A DNA stretch of 64,000 nucleotides, from contig NZ_AUJQ01000004.1 of assembly GCF_000424305.1 (NCBI RefSeq), positions 1 through 64,000 on the forward strand. Reading direction: 5' to 3'. Shown here one piece after another: positions 17,638 through 25,644 of the stretch. This stretch comes from Pseudobutyrivibrio ruminis AD2017 (GTDB lineage: Bacteria; Bacillota; Clostridia; Lachnospirales; Lachnospiraceae). Numbering within the stretch: position 1 is the first letter of the stretch; every line of letters starts with the position of its first letter. The notes beneath the pieces are model-generated. The model saw only the letters and a list, made by a program, of their open reading frames with translations. It had not been told where the DNA came from and did no database searches. A program made the translations under genes and the position numbers.

Positions 17638-17677
17638 ACAAAAAAGCTCTGACATGGTATATACCACATCAGAGCTT
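17638..17677 (-). terminator. Terminator after thrH
   Basis: Minus-strand arms AAGCTCTGA (17669-17677) and TCAGAGCTT (17644-17652), plus an inner GGTATATACC dyad, are followed by TTTTTTG. It lies 12 nt after the thrH stop. Confidence 0.88.
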
Positions 17678-17689
17678 CTATTTTAATCA

Positions 17690-18292
17690 TTATTTCTGTG
17701 CTGAAATTATAGTGTCATAAAGATCTGTGTATTCTTCAAAAGCCTGTAGATTTGGATATTTTGCTTTAATTTCATCTGTTGTTCTAAACAAAAATCCTGC
17801 CTTTGAATTTTCAATCATTCCCAAATCGTTATAGCTATCGCCGCTGGCAATAGTCTGGAATCCGCATGACTGAAGTGCCTTTACGGTTGTAAGCTTTGTT
17901 TTATCACAACGCATTTTATAGCCTGTGATTTTGTCATCATCTGAAACTGTAAGCTCGTTGCAGAATATGGTTGGGTAGCCAAGCTTCTTCATAAGAGGCA
18001 TAGCAAACTGTGAAAATGTATCACTAATAATTATGACCTGACCATTTGCTCTAAGCTTGTCTAAGAAATCCTTTGCACCAGGCAATGGGTCAATCTTTTC
18101 GATTGTTTCCTGAATTTCCTTTAAGCCTAGGCCATGCTCATTCAAAATATCTATACGATACTTCATAAGCTTATCGTAATCAGGCTCATCTCTTGTAGTC
18201 TTCTTAAGCTCTGGAATGCCTGCGGCATCCGCAAATTCAATCCAGATTTCTGGAACTAAAACTCCCTCTAAATCCAAACAAGTAATATACAT
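17690..18292 (-). CDS. thrH: ThrH-type phosphoserine phosphatase / homoserine phosphotransferase
   Basis: A 200-residue HAD-superfamily hydrolase. The N-terminal motif is CLDLEGVLVPEIW (residues 4-16; the ThrH form has Glu where most HAD enzymes have the second Asp), with the VIIISDTFSQF motif II near residue 90 and SGDSYNDLGMI motif IV near 155. ThrH removes phosphate from phosphoserine and can pass it to homoserine, giving phosphohomoserine for threonine synthesis. The gene next door (hom) makes homoserine, so this activity is plausible here. A GC-rich foldable element lies directly upstream. Confidence 0.9.
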   Translation of the reverse strand: MYITCLDLEGVLVPEIWIEFADAAGIPELKKTTRDEPDYDKLMKYRIDILNEHGLGLKEIQETIEKIDPLPGAKDFLDKLRANGQVIIISDTFSQFAMPLMKKLGYPTIFCNELTVSDDDKITGYKMRCDKTKLTTVKALQSCGFQTIASGDSYNDLGMIENSKAGFLFRTTDEIKAKYPNLQAFEEYTDLYDTIISAQK

Positions 18293-18314
18293 AACATCTC
18301 CTTATATATTATAC

Positions 18315-18432
18315 GGCGCACATAAGTACTACATGCTCCCGGAGGCCACCTTCCACACTTTCGTTCCGGTCCAGTAGGTCCTCACTCGGTATGGAGCCTT
18401 CCTCCTCGCGCTTGCCAATACTATGTTGCGCC
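18315..18432 (-). ncRNA. Unassigned GC-rich structured element upstream of thrH
   Basis: A 118-nt segment between hom and thrH, far more GC-rich than the surrounding AT-rich gap. On the minus strand the ends GGCGCA-a-CATA-GTA and TAC-t-TATG-TGCGCC pair to a 13-14-bp closing stem. Inside, GCTCC can pair with GGAGC, GAGG with CCTC and ACC with GGT, arranged in nested order around a purine-rich centre (CCGGAACGAAAGTG). It ends about 20 nt before the thrH start codon, so it could be a cis-acting leader (riboswitch-like) or an independent small RNA. It does not match SRP RNA, 6S, RNase P or any riboswitch I know. Confidence 0.6.
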
Positions 18433-18483
18433 TTACATATCAAAAATGCTCATTTAAATTTTACAGTTACAAAAATATACTTC

Positions 18484-19680
18484 CTAGAAGAAACGGATAA
18501 CGCTTTTGACGCCGCCAAGGGCTGCCTTACGTTCGTTGAATTCAGATTCAGTCATTTCTTCAGTAACGAATGCTGTTTCGTCATCTAAATCTAAATCTGT
18601 ATAATGTACGTTTTCAAATTCGTTTTCGATATTAGACTGAAGAGCTGATGTACGAACGAAATATTTAAAGCGCTGTTCGTTTGGATTTGCTAATTCAAGA
18701 TGTTCATTAGCCCATCCAATTCGTACATGCTTGTCTGTATTTCTTGCTAAGAATACAAGATCGCCTACTACTGCTGATGCTGTAGGGAGCGCCCCTGCTC
18801 CAGCACCATAATAAAGAGATTCGCCAAGCATATTACCGATTACAGCAACTGCATTCATAACCCCTGATACATGATAAAGCATCTGCTCTGGCTTAACCAA
18901 AAACGGTGCTACTCTACAAGAATAGGTGTCACCCTTTTTGACTGAACGCGCCACAAGCTTGATGCTGTAGCCCATAGATTTAGCATATTTAAAATCAGTA
19001 GCGGAAATCTTACTGATCCCCTCTGTAGGAATTTCTTTATAATCAACATTTTTGCTAGCAATTATAGATGTAAGAATCGCAAGCTTACGGCAGCTGTCGT
19101 GTCCCTCAACATCGGCTGTAGGGTCCTTTTCAGCATAGCCTAATGACTGAGCTTCAGAAAGGATTTCATCATAGTCACTGCCAAACTGCTCCATGTTTGT
19201 AAGCATGTAGTTAGTTGTTCCGTTGCATATAGCTGCGATTTCTTCGATTACGTCGCCTGTAAGACATGCTGTAAGTGTACGAATTATTGGGATTCCACCG
19301 CCTACAGCTGCTTCGAACACGAAGTTGGTGCCATGGTCTTTGGCAATTTTCATAAGCTCAGCGCCTTTATCAGCTACAAGCGCTTTGTTAGAAGTGGTTA
19401 CTGATTTGCCGGATTCTAACATCGCCTTAACAAATGAAAATGCTGGCTCAACGCCGCCCATAGTTTCAACAACAAGCTTTACTTCTTTGTCCTTAACAAT
19501 ATCCTTGTAGTCCTTCACAAAACAATCTGCGTGTGGGTCATCAGGGAAATCTCTTAAATCCAGGATATATTTTAAATCCAATGATTCTCCTAGTCGTTCC
19601 TTGATGATGTCTCTGTTAGTGTCTAAAACTTTCGCTACACCAGAACCGATTGTTCCATATCCCATAATTGCTACTTTCAT
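18484..19680 (-). CDS. hom: Homoserine dehydrogenase
   Basis: Hom reduces aspartate semialdehyde to homoserine with NAD(P)H in the aspartate-family pathway to threonine and methionine. The 398 residues show the Rossmann loop GYGTIGSGVAKVL (7-19), TSNKALVA (near 96), the GGGIPIIRTL motif (near 127), the NGTTNYML signature (near 152) and the catalytic DVEGHDSCRKLAIL segment (near 189). It is 4 nt downstream of a regulatory ACT-domain protein gene and followed by thrH, forming a small homoserine/threonine unit. No aspartate kinase, thrB or thrC is present in the window. Confidence 0.95.
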   Translation of the reverse strand: MKVAIMGYGTIGSGVAKVLDTNRDIIKERLGESLDLKYILDLRDFPDDPHADCFVKDYKDIVKDKEVKLVVETMGGVEPAFSFVKAMLESGKSVTTSNKALVADKGAELMKIAKDHGTNFVFEAAVGGGIPIIRTLTACLTGDVIEEIAAICNGTTNYMLTNMEQFGSDYDEILSEAQSLGYAEKDPTADVEGHDSCRKLAILTSIIASKNVDYKEIPTEGISKISATDFKYAKSMGYSIKLVARSVKKGDTYSCRVAPFLVKPEQMLYHVSGVMNAVAVIGNMLGESLYYGAGAGALPTASAVVGDLVFLARNTDKHVRIGWANEHLELANPNEQRFKYFVRTSALQSNIENEFENVHYTDLDLDDETAFVTEEMTESEFNERKAALGGVKSVIRFF

Positions 19681-19684
19681 GCTG

Positions 19685-20125
19685 TCACTCCCTTGCTAAA
19701 ATTTTTACATAATGAACACCTTCAACATTTTCAATGGCACTTACCAAATCTGCATAGTCCACTCCTGTTTCAGGAATCTTTACAGATAATGTAAGTGATG
19801 CTGAACCGCCAACAGGTACACTTTGATGTATGGTGAGTATATTAACTTTAAACTCTGCGATCTCGTCCAAAACTCTAGACAGGATACCCGGTTCATCAGT
19901 TAATTGAATAACAACATTGACCGTCTTTCCTTTTGTATCTTCATGGAAAGGGGTAATATCGTCCTTATACTTATAGAAGGAGCTACGACTAATTCCTACT
20001 AATTCAGTAGCTTCCTGAACAGAACATTTCTTTTCTTCTATAAGTTTTTTTGCTGCAACCACTCTAAGCAATACATCGGGTACAGCCTTCTCTTTCAAAA
20101 CATAATAGGTTGTTTTGTCTGCCAT
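19685..20125 (-). CDS. ACT domain-containing protein (UPF0735, PheB-like)
   Basis: A 147-residue protein of the UPF0735/PheB type. The N-terminal half has a helix-turn-helix-like segment, CSVQEATELVGISRSSFYKYKDDI (near residues 34-57), and the C-terminal half is an ACT domain (NVVIQLTDEPGILSRVLDEIA, near 70-90) of the kind that binds amino acids. The ATG at 20125 is chosen because GGAGGG precedes it; the longer frame lacks a site. Being immediately upstream of hom suggests an amino-acid-sensing role in this pathway, which is inference. Confidence 0.85.
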   Translation of the reverse strand: MADKTTYYVLKEKAVPDVLLRVVAAKKLIEEKKCSVQEATELVGISRSSFYKYKDDITPFHEDTKGKTVNVVIQLTDEPGILSRVLDEIAEFKVNILTIHQSVPVGGSASLTLSVKIPETGVDYADLVSAIENVEGVHYVKILARE

Positions 20126-20205
20126 AATCCCTCCGGTGTGTCTGTCTGACAAGCACATTTGTCCTTGTTCAGAAGATAATAACATTTATCAATATATAAA
20201 GCAAG

Positions 20206-21343
20206 TTAATCTGTATCCATTGTTCCTCTATCTGGACAACCCAAAGAGAGCCACTTTAGATACGCATTCATGAACGGTGTGAGCTTTCCATCAAGAACTG
20301 CATCGGCATTTCCTGATTCCTCACCTGTTCGCAAATCCTTAACCATTTTATATGGTTGTAGTACATAAGATCTAATTTGATTTCCCCAGCCTATTTCCGA
20401 TACTTCGCCTCGGATTCCACTGGCAATCTGAGCGTTTTCCTCCTGCTTCAAAAGAAGGAGCTTAGTTTTCAACATCTGCATAGCTTTATCTTTATTCTGA
20501 TGTTGACTTCGTTCATTCTGGCAAGTAACAACAATTCCTGTAGGGAAATGTGTAATACGGATAGCCGAGCTGGTCTTGTTGATATGCTGACCACCTGCAC
20601 CTGATGAACGATATGTATCAATTCGGATATCGTCATCCTTTATTTCTACATCTACATCCTCCTCAATATCTGGCATTACATCGCATGACGCAAAGGATGT
20701 TTGACGTTTGCCCTGAGCATTGAATGGCGAAATACGAACCAATCGGTGGATACCCTTTTCAGATTTCAAAAATCCGTAGGCATTTTCACCATTTACCTGG
20801 AAGGTAACGGATTTTATTCCAGCTTCATCACCTTCAAGATAATCTAATTCTTCTACCTCGAAGCCTTCGTCAGCGGCCCATCTTGAATACATTCTATAAA
20901 GCATCTGTACCCAATCGCAGGCCTCTACGCCACCGGCACCTGAATGCAGTGTTACGATAGCGTTATCTCCATCATATTCACCAGAAAGTAATGTCTTCAT
21001 GCGTAGCTTATCAAGGGAATCTTCGAATTCCTCAATTAATACTGCTACTGTATCTACTATTTCCTGGTCTTCTTCTTCATTTCCTAATTCAATATAATCT
21101 TCTACTTCCTGATACAGCTCTTCTATCTTATCCATTACAGATACATCATCCTTCATGGACTTTAGTTCTTTCATCTTAGTTGTAGATACTGCTGCATCTA
21201 GCCAAAAGTCAGGAGCTTCCATTTCTCGCTCCAGTTCCTCTATACGAGCTTTTTTGGCTGCGACGTCAAAGTGAATCCCTCACTTCCGTCATAGAATTTT
21301 TTTGCGACAATAGTCGCTGTTTGAACTGATCTAGTTCTATCAC
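20206..21343 (-). CDS. prfB: Peptide chain release factor 2, with programmed +1 frameshift
   Basis: RF2 releases peptides at UGA and UAA codons. The first 25 codons begin at GTG (21343, preceded by AGAGGTG) and read V-I-E-L-D-Q-F-K-Q-R up to CTT followed by in-frame TGA (21266-21268). A +1 slip at CTT-TGA-C continues in the next frame (GAC at 21265-21267) to 20206, giving about 378 residues. An AGGGA SD-like stretch lies just upstream of the slip site. The SPF-type codon-recognition motif (RISPFNAQGKRQTSF) and the GGQ loop (SGAGGQHINKT) are intact. This is the classic autoregulated RF2 arrangement. Confidence 0.97.
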
Positions 21344-21358
21344 GAAATCACCTCTTTT

Positions 21359-21600
21359 CTCGCCTGTTATGCTCTCAAGCAACCCTAGTCTTTGGCTCGC
21401 CCGTTACGTTCTCAAGCAGCCCCAGTCTTTGGCTCGCCCGTTACGCTCTCAAGCCTTAGTATTACACGCTCGACTAGATGTCTCGCTTAGTAATACTAAT
21501 GCTTGATAGCTACGGGCTACTTATAATACTTAGATGCTTGATAGCTACAGGCTATTTATACATGTTTAGATGCTTGATAGCTACAGGCTACCTTACATAT
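21359..21600. repeat. Nested inverted-tandem repeat, copy B
   Basis: Between prfB and the S41 protease gene, three left-arm units (about 37-nt period; core CTCGCCCGTTACGCTCTCAAGC) are followed by a central hairpin with perfect 10-bp arms TTAGTATTAC/GTAATACTAA and a loop containing CTAGATGTCTCGCTTA. Three right-arm units follow (about 36-nt period; core ATGCTTGATAGCTACAGGCTA). The right core is approximately the reverse complement of the left core, so the whole segment is one long nested dyad. Copy A at 5165-5372 shares flanks and loop. No open reading frame fits it. Confidence 0.85.
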
Positions 21601-21612
21601 TTGCCGTGCGAC

Positions 21613-22899
21613 TTACTTTGACAATACCTCTAATGCCTTTTGGATTTGGTTGTCGAGGGTTACGTCGTATTTGTCGTCTGGGGTGCCCTGGAATTCGTAT
21701 TCTAATTCGATGTCTGGGGCGATGCCTTTGCCGTGGATGCTATCTCCACTTGGAGTGTAATAGGTTTGTGTTGTAAGCTTTACAGCCGAACCATCACTGA
21801 GTGGAATTGTTGATTGAACAATTCCCTTTCCAAATGTATTAGTGCCAATGACTGTACCGTAGTTAAAATCACGGATAGCACCAGTAAAGATTTCTGCAGC
21901 TGAGGCTGTGTTACCATTTACCAACACAACTACAGGAATGTTCTTTTGACTCTTGTCGTCAGATGTGTAATCTTCTCTGTTTCCTGCTTTATCCATTGTA
22001 TATACTACAGTGCCCTCTGGAAGAATGTAGTCTAACATATCTACTACTGAATCTACAAGACCACCGCCGTTATTTCGCATATCATAAATAACAGATGTCA
22101 TACCCTGCTTTTCCAAATCCTCGTATGCTGCTACGAAATCATCATAGGTATGTTCTGTGAACTGCGATACTGCAATATATCCAACATTGCTATCTAACAT
22201 TTGATGCTCAACAGTAGGTGTTGAAATAGATGCTCTTGTACAGGTTACATCCTTTTCTTCTCCATCTCTGTTGATTACAAGCTTAACGTCTGTACCTTCT
22301 TCGCCTCGGATGTGCTGTACAAACACATCTAAATCCAAATCAACTGCCATTTTCCCATCTGCAGAAACGATTAAATCCCCTTCCTTAAGGCCGGCCTTTT
22401 CTGCTGGAGTATTAGCATATACCTTTGTAATGGTAACCTCTCCGGTCTTTATATCCTTTTGAAGAAGAGCACCGATACCAGCGTAATTACCAGTAAGAGT
22501 CTGCATTAAATCCTCGTATTCTTCTGCTGTATAATATGCAGAATATGGATCATCCAAGCCCTCTAAAAGGCCTTTGTAAACACCATTTACAAGATCTTCA
22601 TTATTAATATCTTTATAGTAATAGTTTTGAAGAATGTAGATAAGCGTCTCAAGCTTTGTTGCTGAACCATTCTGAAGAGCCCCTGATGCTTCAGTGAGCT
22701 TATCATTGTTGATTTTTTCAATAACATCTGTTGATGATTCATTAATTGTTGAGGTTCTTGATGAAACAATGCACAACAATCCTACAAATGCTAAAGCAGC
22801 GCCAAGCATTACGCCAATAATAAGACTTACAACTACTGGCCACTTCTTTGGCTTCTGCTGAACTTCTGGTATGATTTCTGAGTCGAATTCTGTATTCAT
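21613..22899 (-). CDS. S41 family C-terminal processing peptidase
   Basis: A 428-residue membrane-anchored serine protease of the CtpA/CtpB family. One transmembrane helix (residues about 20-47) follows a short cytoplasmic tail. A PDZ domain (near 135-215, with the YAGIGALLQKD binding loop) precedes the S41 catalytic domain. The Ser is in NGNTASAAEIF (near 330) and the general-base Lys in NTFGKGIVQ (near 355). The protease acts outside the cell. It directly follows ftsX on the same strand, a neighbourhood that suggests processing of cell-wall enzymes. Confidence 0.92.
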   Translation of the reverse strand: MNTEFDSEIIPEVQQKPKKWPVVVSLIIGVMLGAALAFVGLLCIVSSRTSTINESSTDVIEKINNDKLTEASGALQNGSATKLETLIYILQNYYYKDINNEDLVNGVYKGLLEGLDDPYSAYYTAEEYEDLMQTLTGNYAGIGALLQKDIKTGEVTITKVYANTPAEKAGLKEGDLIVSADGKMAVDLDLDVFVQHIRGEEGTDVKLVINRDGEEKDVTCTRASISTPTVEHQMLDSNVGYIAVSQFTEHTYDDFVAAYEDLEKQGMTSVIYDMRNNGGGLVDSVVDMLDYILPEGTVVYTMDKAGNREDYTSDDKSQKNIPVVVLVNGNTASAAEIFTGAIRDFNYGTVIGTNTFGKGIVQSTIPLSDGSAVKLTTQTYYTPSGDSIHGKGIAPDIELEYEFQGTPDDKYDVTLDNQIQKALEVLSK

Positions 22900-22930
22900 C
22901 TTAATGCCTTTCTTATCTCATAATATTGAC

Positions 22931-22960
22931 AAAGTGCCAAAGCATACGCCAAGGCACTTT
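22931..22960 (-). terminator. Hairpin between ftsX and the S41 gene
   Basis: AAAGTGCC and GGCACTTT arms form an 8-bp stem 18 nt after the ftsX stop. The following bases (GTCAATATT) are not a clear U-tract, so it may be a weak terminator or a processing/stability hairpin. Confidence 0.45.
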
Positions 22961-22977
22961 AAATCATAAACAGTATA

Positions 22978-23886
22978 CTAAACTCTAAGGTGCTTATGCA
23001 ATGTCACCCTTGAACCAATCCAGCCGATTCCTATACCAAGTAAAAGTGATATTGGTACCAATGTTTTGAATATAGTTTCAACTGGAATGAATGTAACCAT
23101 GTTGCTAAGGAAATTGAATTCAGAGGCTGCATATTTAATTACTCTTCCATATATAAAATATAGAAGAATAAGTGGTATAGCAGAACCAATCAATCCAATG
23201 AAAATACCTTCGACAACGAATGGTTGTCTAACGAAGGCATCCTTTGCTCCAATCAGTTTCATAATTGCGATTTCTTCTCTTCGAACGGAAATACCTACCA
23301 TAACTGTGTTGCTAATCAAGAATACTGATACAGCAAGAAGTATGATAACTATAGCCATCGAAACTATTGTAATAGCTTTATTTATATCAGTAAGTGTCTT
23401 TGCAGCCACTTCAGATTTATTAACCTGTCTAACTCCGTCTAATCCTTCCAAATAAGAAACAAGTGTAGATTGCATTGCTACATCTGAAAGGTAGATTTCG
23501 TAGTTTGCTGAGTTTGCTAATGGATTATCATCAGTAAAACCAGCTGCAAGCTGTGGATTATCTCCGAAATATTCTTCCTGATAATCAGCCCAAGCCTGTT
23601 CAGCAGATATGAAGTCGTAACGTGCTACCTCAGGTCTTTTGGAAATTTCCTTTCCAATTTCTTCAATACGTGCCTGAGATGTTCCTTCTTTAAAGAAAAC
23701 AGTAACTGCAACACCCTCTTCAGCTGTCTTAACCATAGCCTGGAAATTAGTTCCCAAAGAATAGAAGATACCAAATAAGAAAATACAGGCTGTCATAGTT
23801 GCTATAGAAGCAAGGGAGAACATTTTATTACGCCAAACATTCTTTAGGCCTTGACCTACATTATAAATATGAGTACTAATCTTCAT
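22978..23886 (-). CDS. ftsX: Cell division protein FtsX
   Basis: FtsX is the permease-like half of the FtsEX complex, which uses ATP hydrolysis to activate peptidoglycan hydrolases outside the membrane. The 302-residue form starts at [20 protein letters not shown] (ATG at 23886, GGAGGTG 8 nt upstream) and has four transmembrane helices with a large extracellular loop between the first and second (residues about 45-165). The start overlaps the end of ftsE by 11 nt. The M23-type hydrolase activator often found next to ftsEX is not present; the S41 protease gene follows directly. Confidence 0.93.
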   Translation of the reverse strand: MKISTHIYNVGQGLKNVWRNKMFSLASIATMTACIFLFGIFYSLGTNFQAMVKTAEEGVAVTVFFKEGTSQARIEEIGKEISKRPEVARYDFISAEQAWADYQEEYFGDNPQLAAGFTDDNPLANSANYEIYLSDVAMQSTLVSYLEGLDGVRQVNKSEVAAKTLTDINKAITIVSMAIVIILLAVSVFLISNTVMVGISVRREEIAIMKLIGAKDAFVRQPFVVEGIFIGLIGSAIPLILLYFIYGRVIKYAASEFNFLSNMVTFIPVETIFKTLVPISLLLGIGIGWIGSRVTLHKHLRV

Positions 23887-24556
23887 AGTCATCACCTCCA
23901 ACGTCGCTGACTACCACGCCCTTTTTGATGGTGATAACCCTTTTATTCATTGTTCTTACGATTTCCATATTGTGAGTAACAACAAGAACCGTTGTACCCC
24001 TTTGATTGATTTCCTCAAGGAGCTTCATAATTTCCCATGTGTTGTCACTGTCAAGGTTTCCTGTAGGCTCGTCTGCCAAAATGATTTTGGGCTCGTTTAC
24101 GAGAGCGCGGGCAATAGCTACACGCTGCTGTTCTCCACCAGATAACTGGCTAGGACGAGATCTGTATTTAGCTGCCAAGCCAACCATTGAAAGAATATTA
24201 GGAACCTTCTTTTTAATATCTCTGTTGGATGACTCAACTACCTTCATTGCAAATGCAACATTTTCATAAACATTACGGTCTGGAAGAAGTCTAAAGTTCT
24301 GGAACACAACTCCAACGTTTCTTCTGTACATTGGAATCTTTTTATGAGTTACCTTCTTTAAATCCTGTCCATTTATATAAATCTTACCTTTAGTAGGTTC
24401 TAATTCTTTAAGGAGCAATCTGATAAGGGTAGATTTGCCCGAACCACTATCTCCTACTATAAAAACAAATTCGCCGGGATCAATATGAATAGTCACATCT
24501 TCTAGGGCTGGCTTGCCAACCTCATATGACTTACTAACGTGATCTAATCGTATCAT
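23876..24556 (-). CDS. ftsE: Cell division ATP-binding protein FtsE
   Basis: A 226-residue ABC ATPase that drives FtsX. The Walker A motif [17 protein letters not shown] (35-51), Q-loop [17 protein letters not shown] (near 84-100), ABC signature [15 protein letters not shown] (near 138-152) and Walker [14 protein letters not shown] (near 157) are all intact. The start codon overlaps the stop of the upstream PucR-type regulator (TAATG), so FtsE synthesis is coupled to that regulator. Confidence 0.96.
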   Translation of the reverse strand: MIRLDHVSKSYEVGKPALEDVTIHIDPGEFVFIVGDSGSGKSTLIRLLLKELEPTKGKIYINGQDLKKVTHKKIPMYRRNVGVVFQNFRLLPDRNVYENVAFAMKVVESSNRDIKKKVPNILSMVGLAAKYRSRPSQLSGGEQQRVAIARALVNEPKIILADEPTGNLDSDNTWEIMKLLEEINQRGTTVLVVTHNMEIVRTMNKRVITIKKGVVVSDVGGDDYED

Positions 24557-25644
24557 TAAAACTTCTCATCCTCCATATACTTCATGTACTTAACTACCAT
24601 AAGAGCAATCTTGAATGTGATAGCATCTTCAAATACTCTTAAATCAAGGCCTGTACTCTTCTCTAACTTATCAAGACGATATACTAAAGTATTACGATGT
24701 ATGTATAGCTGTCTTGATGTCTCAGAAACGTTAAGACTGTTTTCGAAGAATTTGGCAATAGTAGTAAGTGTCTCCTCATCGAAATCATCTGGAGACTTGT
24801 TATCAAATATCTCTGAAATAAACATTTTGCAAAGTGGTATAGGAAGCTGATAAATAAGACGGCCAATTCCAAGTGCTGAATATGCAATGATACGCTTATC
24901 ACTAAAGAATATCTTTCCGACATCCATTGCCATATTAGCTTCTTTGTATGAACGAGATACTTCCTTTATTTCACCAACAACTGTACCATATGAAACACGA
25001 ATATTCTTAGAGTCCTTATCGTGGAATGCATCAATAATAACTGCTGCAATCTTTTCTACATCTTCGTAAGTATCGTTTTCCCCAAGTTCCTTTACTACGA
25101 TTATATTGTGCTCATCAACAGCAGTAACAAAATCCTTTGTTTTGCCACCGAAGACAGAACGTACTCTATCTAATTCATCCCCGTCCTTGTCAGGACCTAC
25201 TTCTACAATCATAACAACTCTTCGTGCGTTAATATCCACATGAAGCTTCTTAGAACGATTGTAAATATCAACAAGAAGCAGATTGTCTAAAAGAAGATTC
25301 TTAATAAAGTTATCCTTATCGAATCTTTCCTTGTAAGCAATCATTAATTCCTGGACATGGAATGCTGCTATCTTACCAACAGTAGATGCCTCCTCACTAT
25401 CCCCATGTGCAAGAATTACAAATTCAAGCTGAGTATCATCAAATACTTTGAAAAAATGATAGCCTAATGCTACCTGACTATCAGCTTCAGATGCCGCAAA
25501 TACAGCAACTGCATCTGACAACTGCGCCGTGTCATTAAATGTGGATGCACATACAACTCCATCTGCATCAGTAACCGCCAAATCTATTTTTGTAAGCTGA
25601 TGTAAGCCTTCGATTGTATTTTGCATGATTTGATTAGAAATCAT
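24556..25644 (-). CDS. PucR/CdaR-type helix-turn-helix regulator
   Basis: A 362-residue regulator. The N-terminal part (residues about 1-120) resembles a sugar-diacid-recognition or GAF-like sensor domain, the middle has a GGDEF-like CdaR fold, and the C-terminus has the PucR HTH: LNVSETSRQLYIHRNTLVYRLDKLEKSTG (near 302-330). The ligand is unknown. It begins ATG at 25644 behind GGGAGG and is translationally coupled to ftsE, an unusual partner for a metabolic-type regulator. Whether it controls ftsEX or merely shares its mRNA cannot be seen from sequence. Confidence 0.8.
   Translation of the reverse strand: MISNQIMQNTIEGLHQLTKIDLAVTDADGVVCASTFNDTAQLSDAVAVFAASEADSQVALGYHFFKVFDDTQLEFVILAHGDSEEASTVGKIAAFHVQELMIAYKERFDKDNFIKNLLLDNLLLVDIYNRSKKLHVDINARRVVMIVEVGPDKDGDELDRVRSVFGGKTKDFVTAVDEHNIIVVKELGENDTYEDVEKIAAVIIDAFHDKDSKNIRVSYGTVVGEIKEVSRSYKEANMAMDVGKIFFSDKRIIAYSALGIGRLIYQLPIPLCKMFISEIFDNKSPDDFDEETLTTIAKFFENSLNVSETSRQLYIHRNTLVYRLDKLEKSTGLDLRVFEDAITFKIALMVVKYMKYMEDEKF

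Noticed and set aside
18315-18432. SRP (4.5S-like) RNA gene
   Set aside because: The segment contains GGACCGGAACG, reminiscent of the SRP apical GGTCCGGAAGG, but the required AGCAG side of the symmetric loop is missing and the closing stems do not match.
20206-21343. prfB as a frameshifted pseudogene
   Set aside because: The in-frame TGA lies at the exact programmed shift site CTT-TGA-C, and both frames encode conserved RF2 sequence.
21359-21600. CRISPR array
   Set aside because: The 36-37-nt periodicity comes from adjoining tandem units without unique spacers, and the second half is an inverted copy. There are no cas genes.
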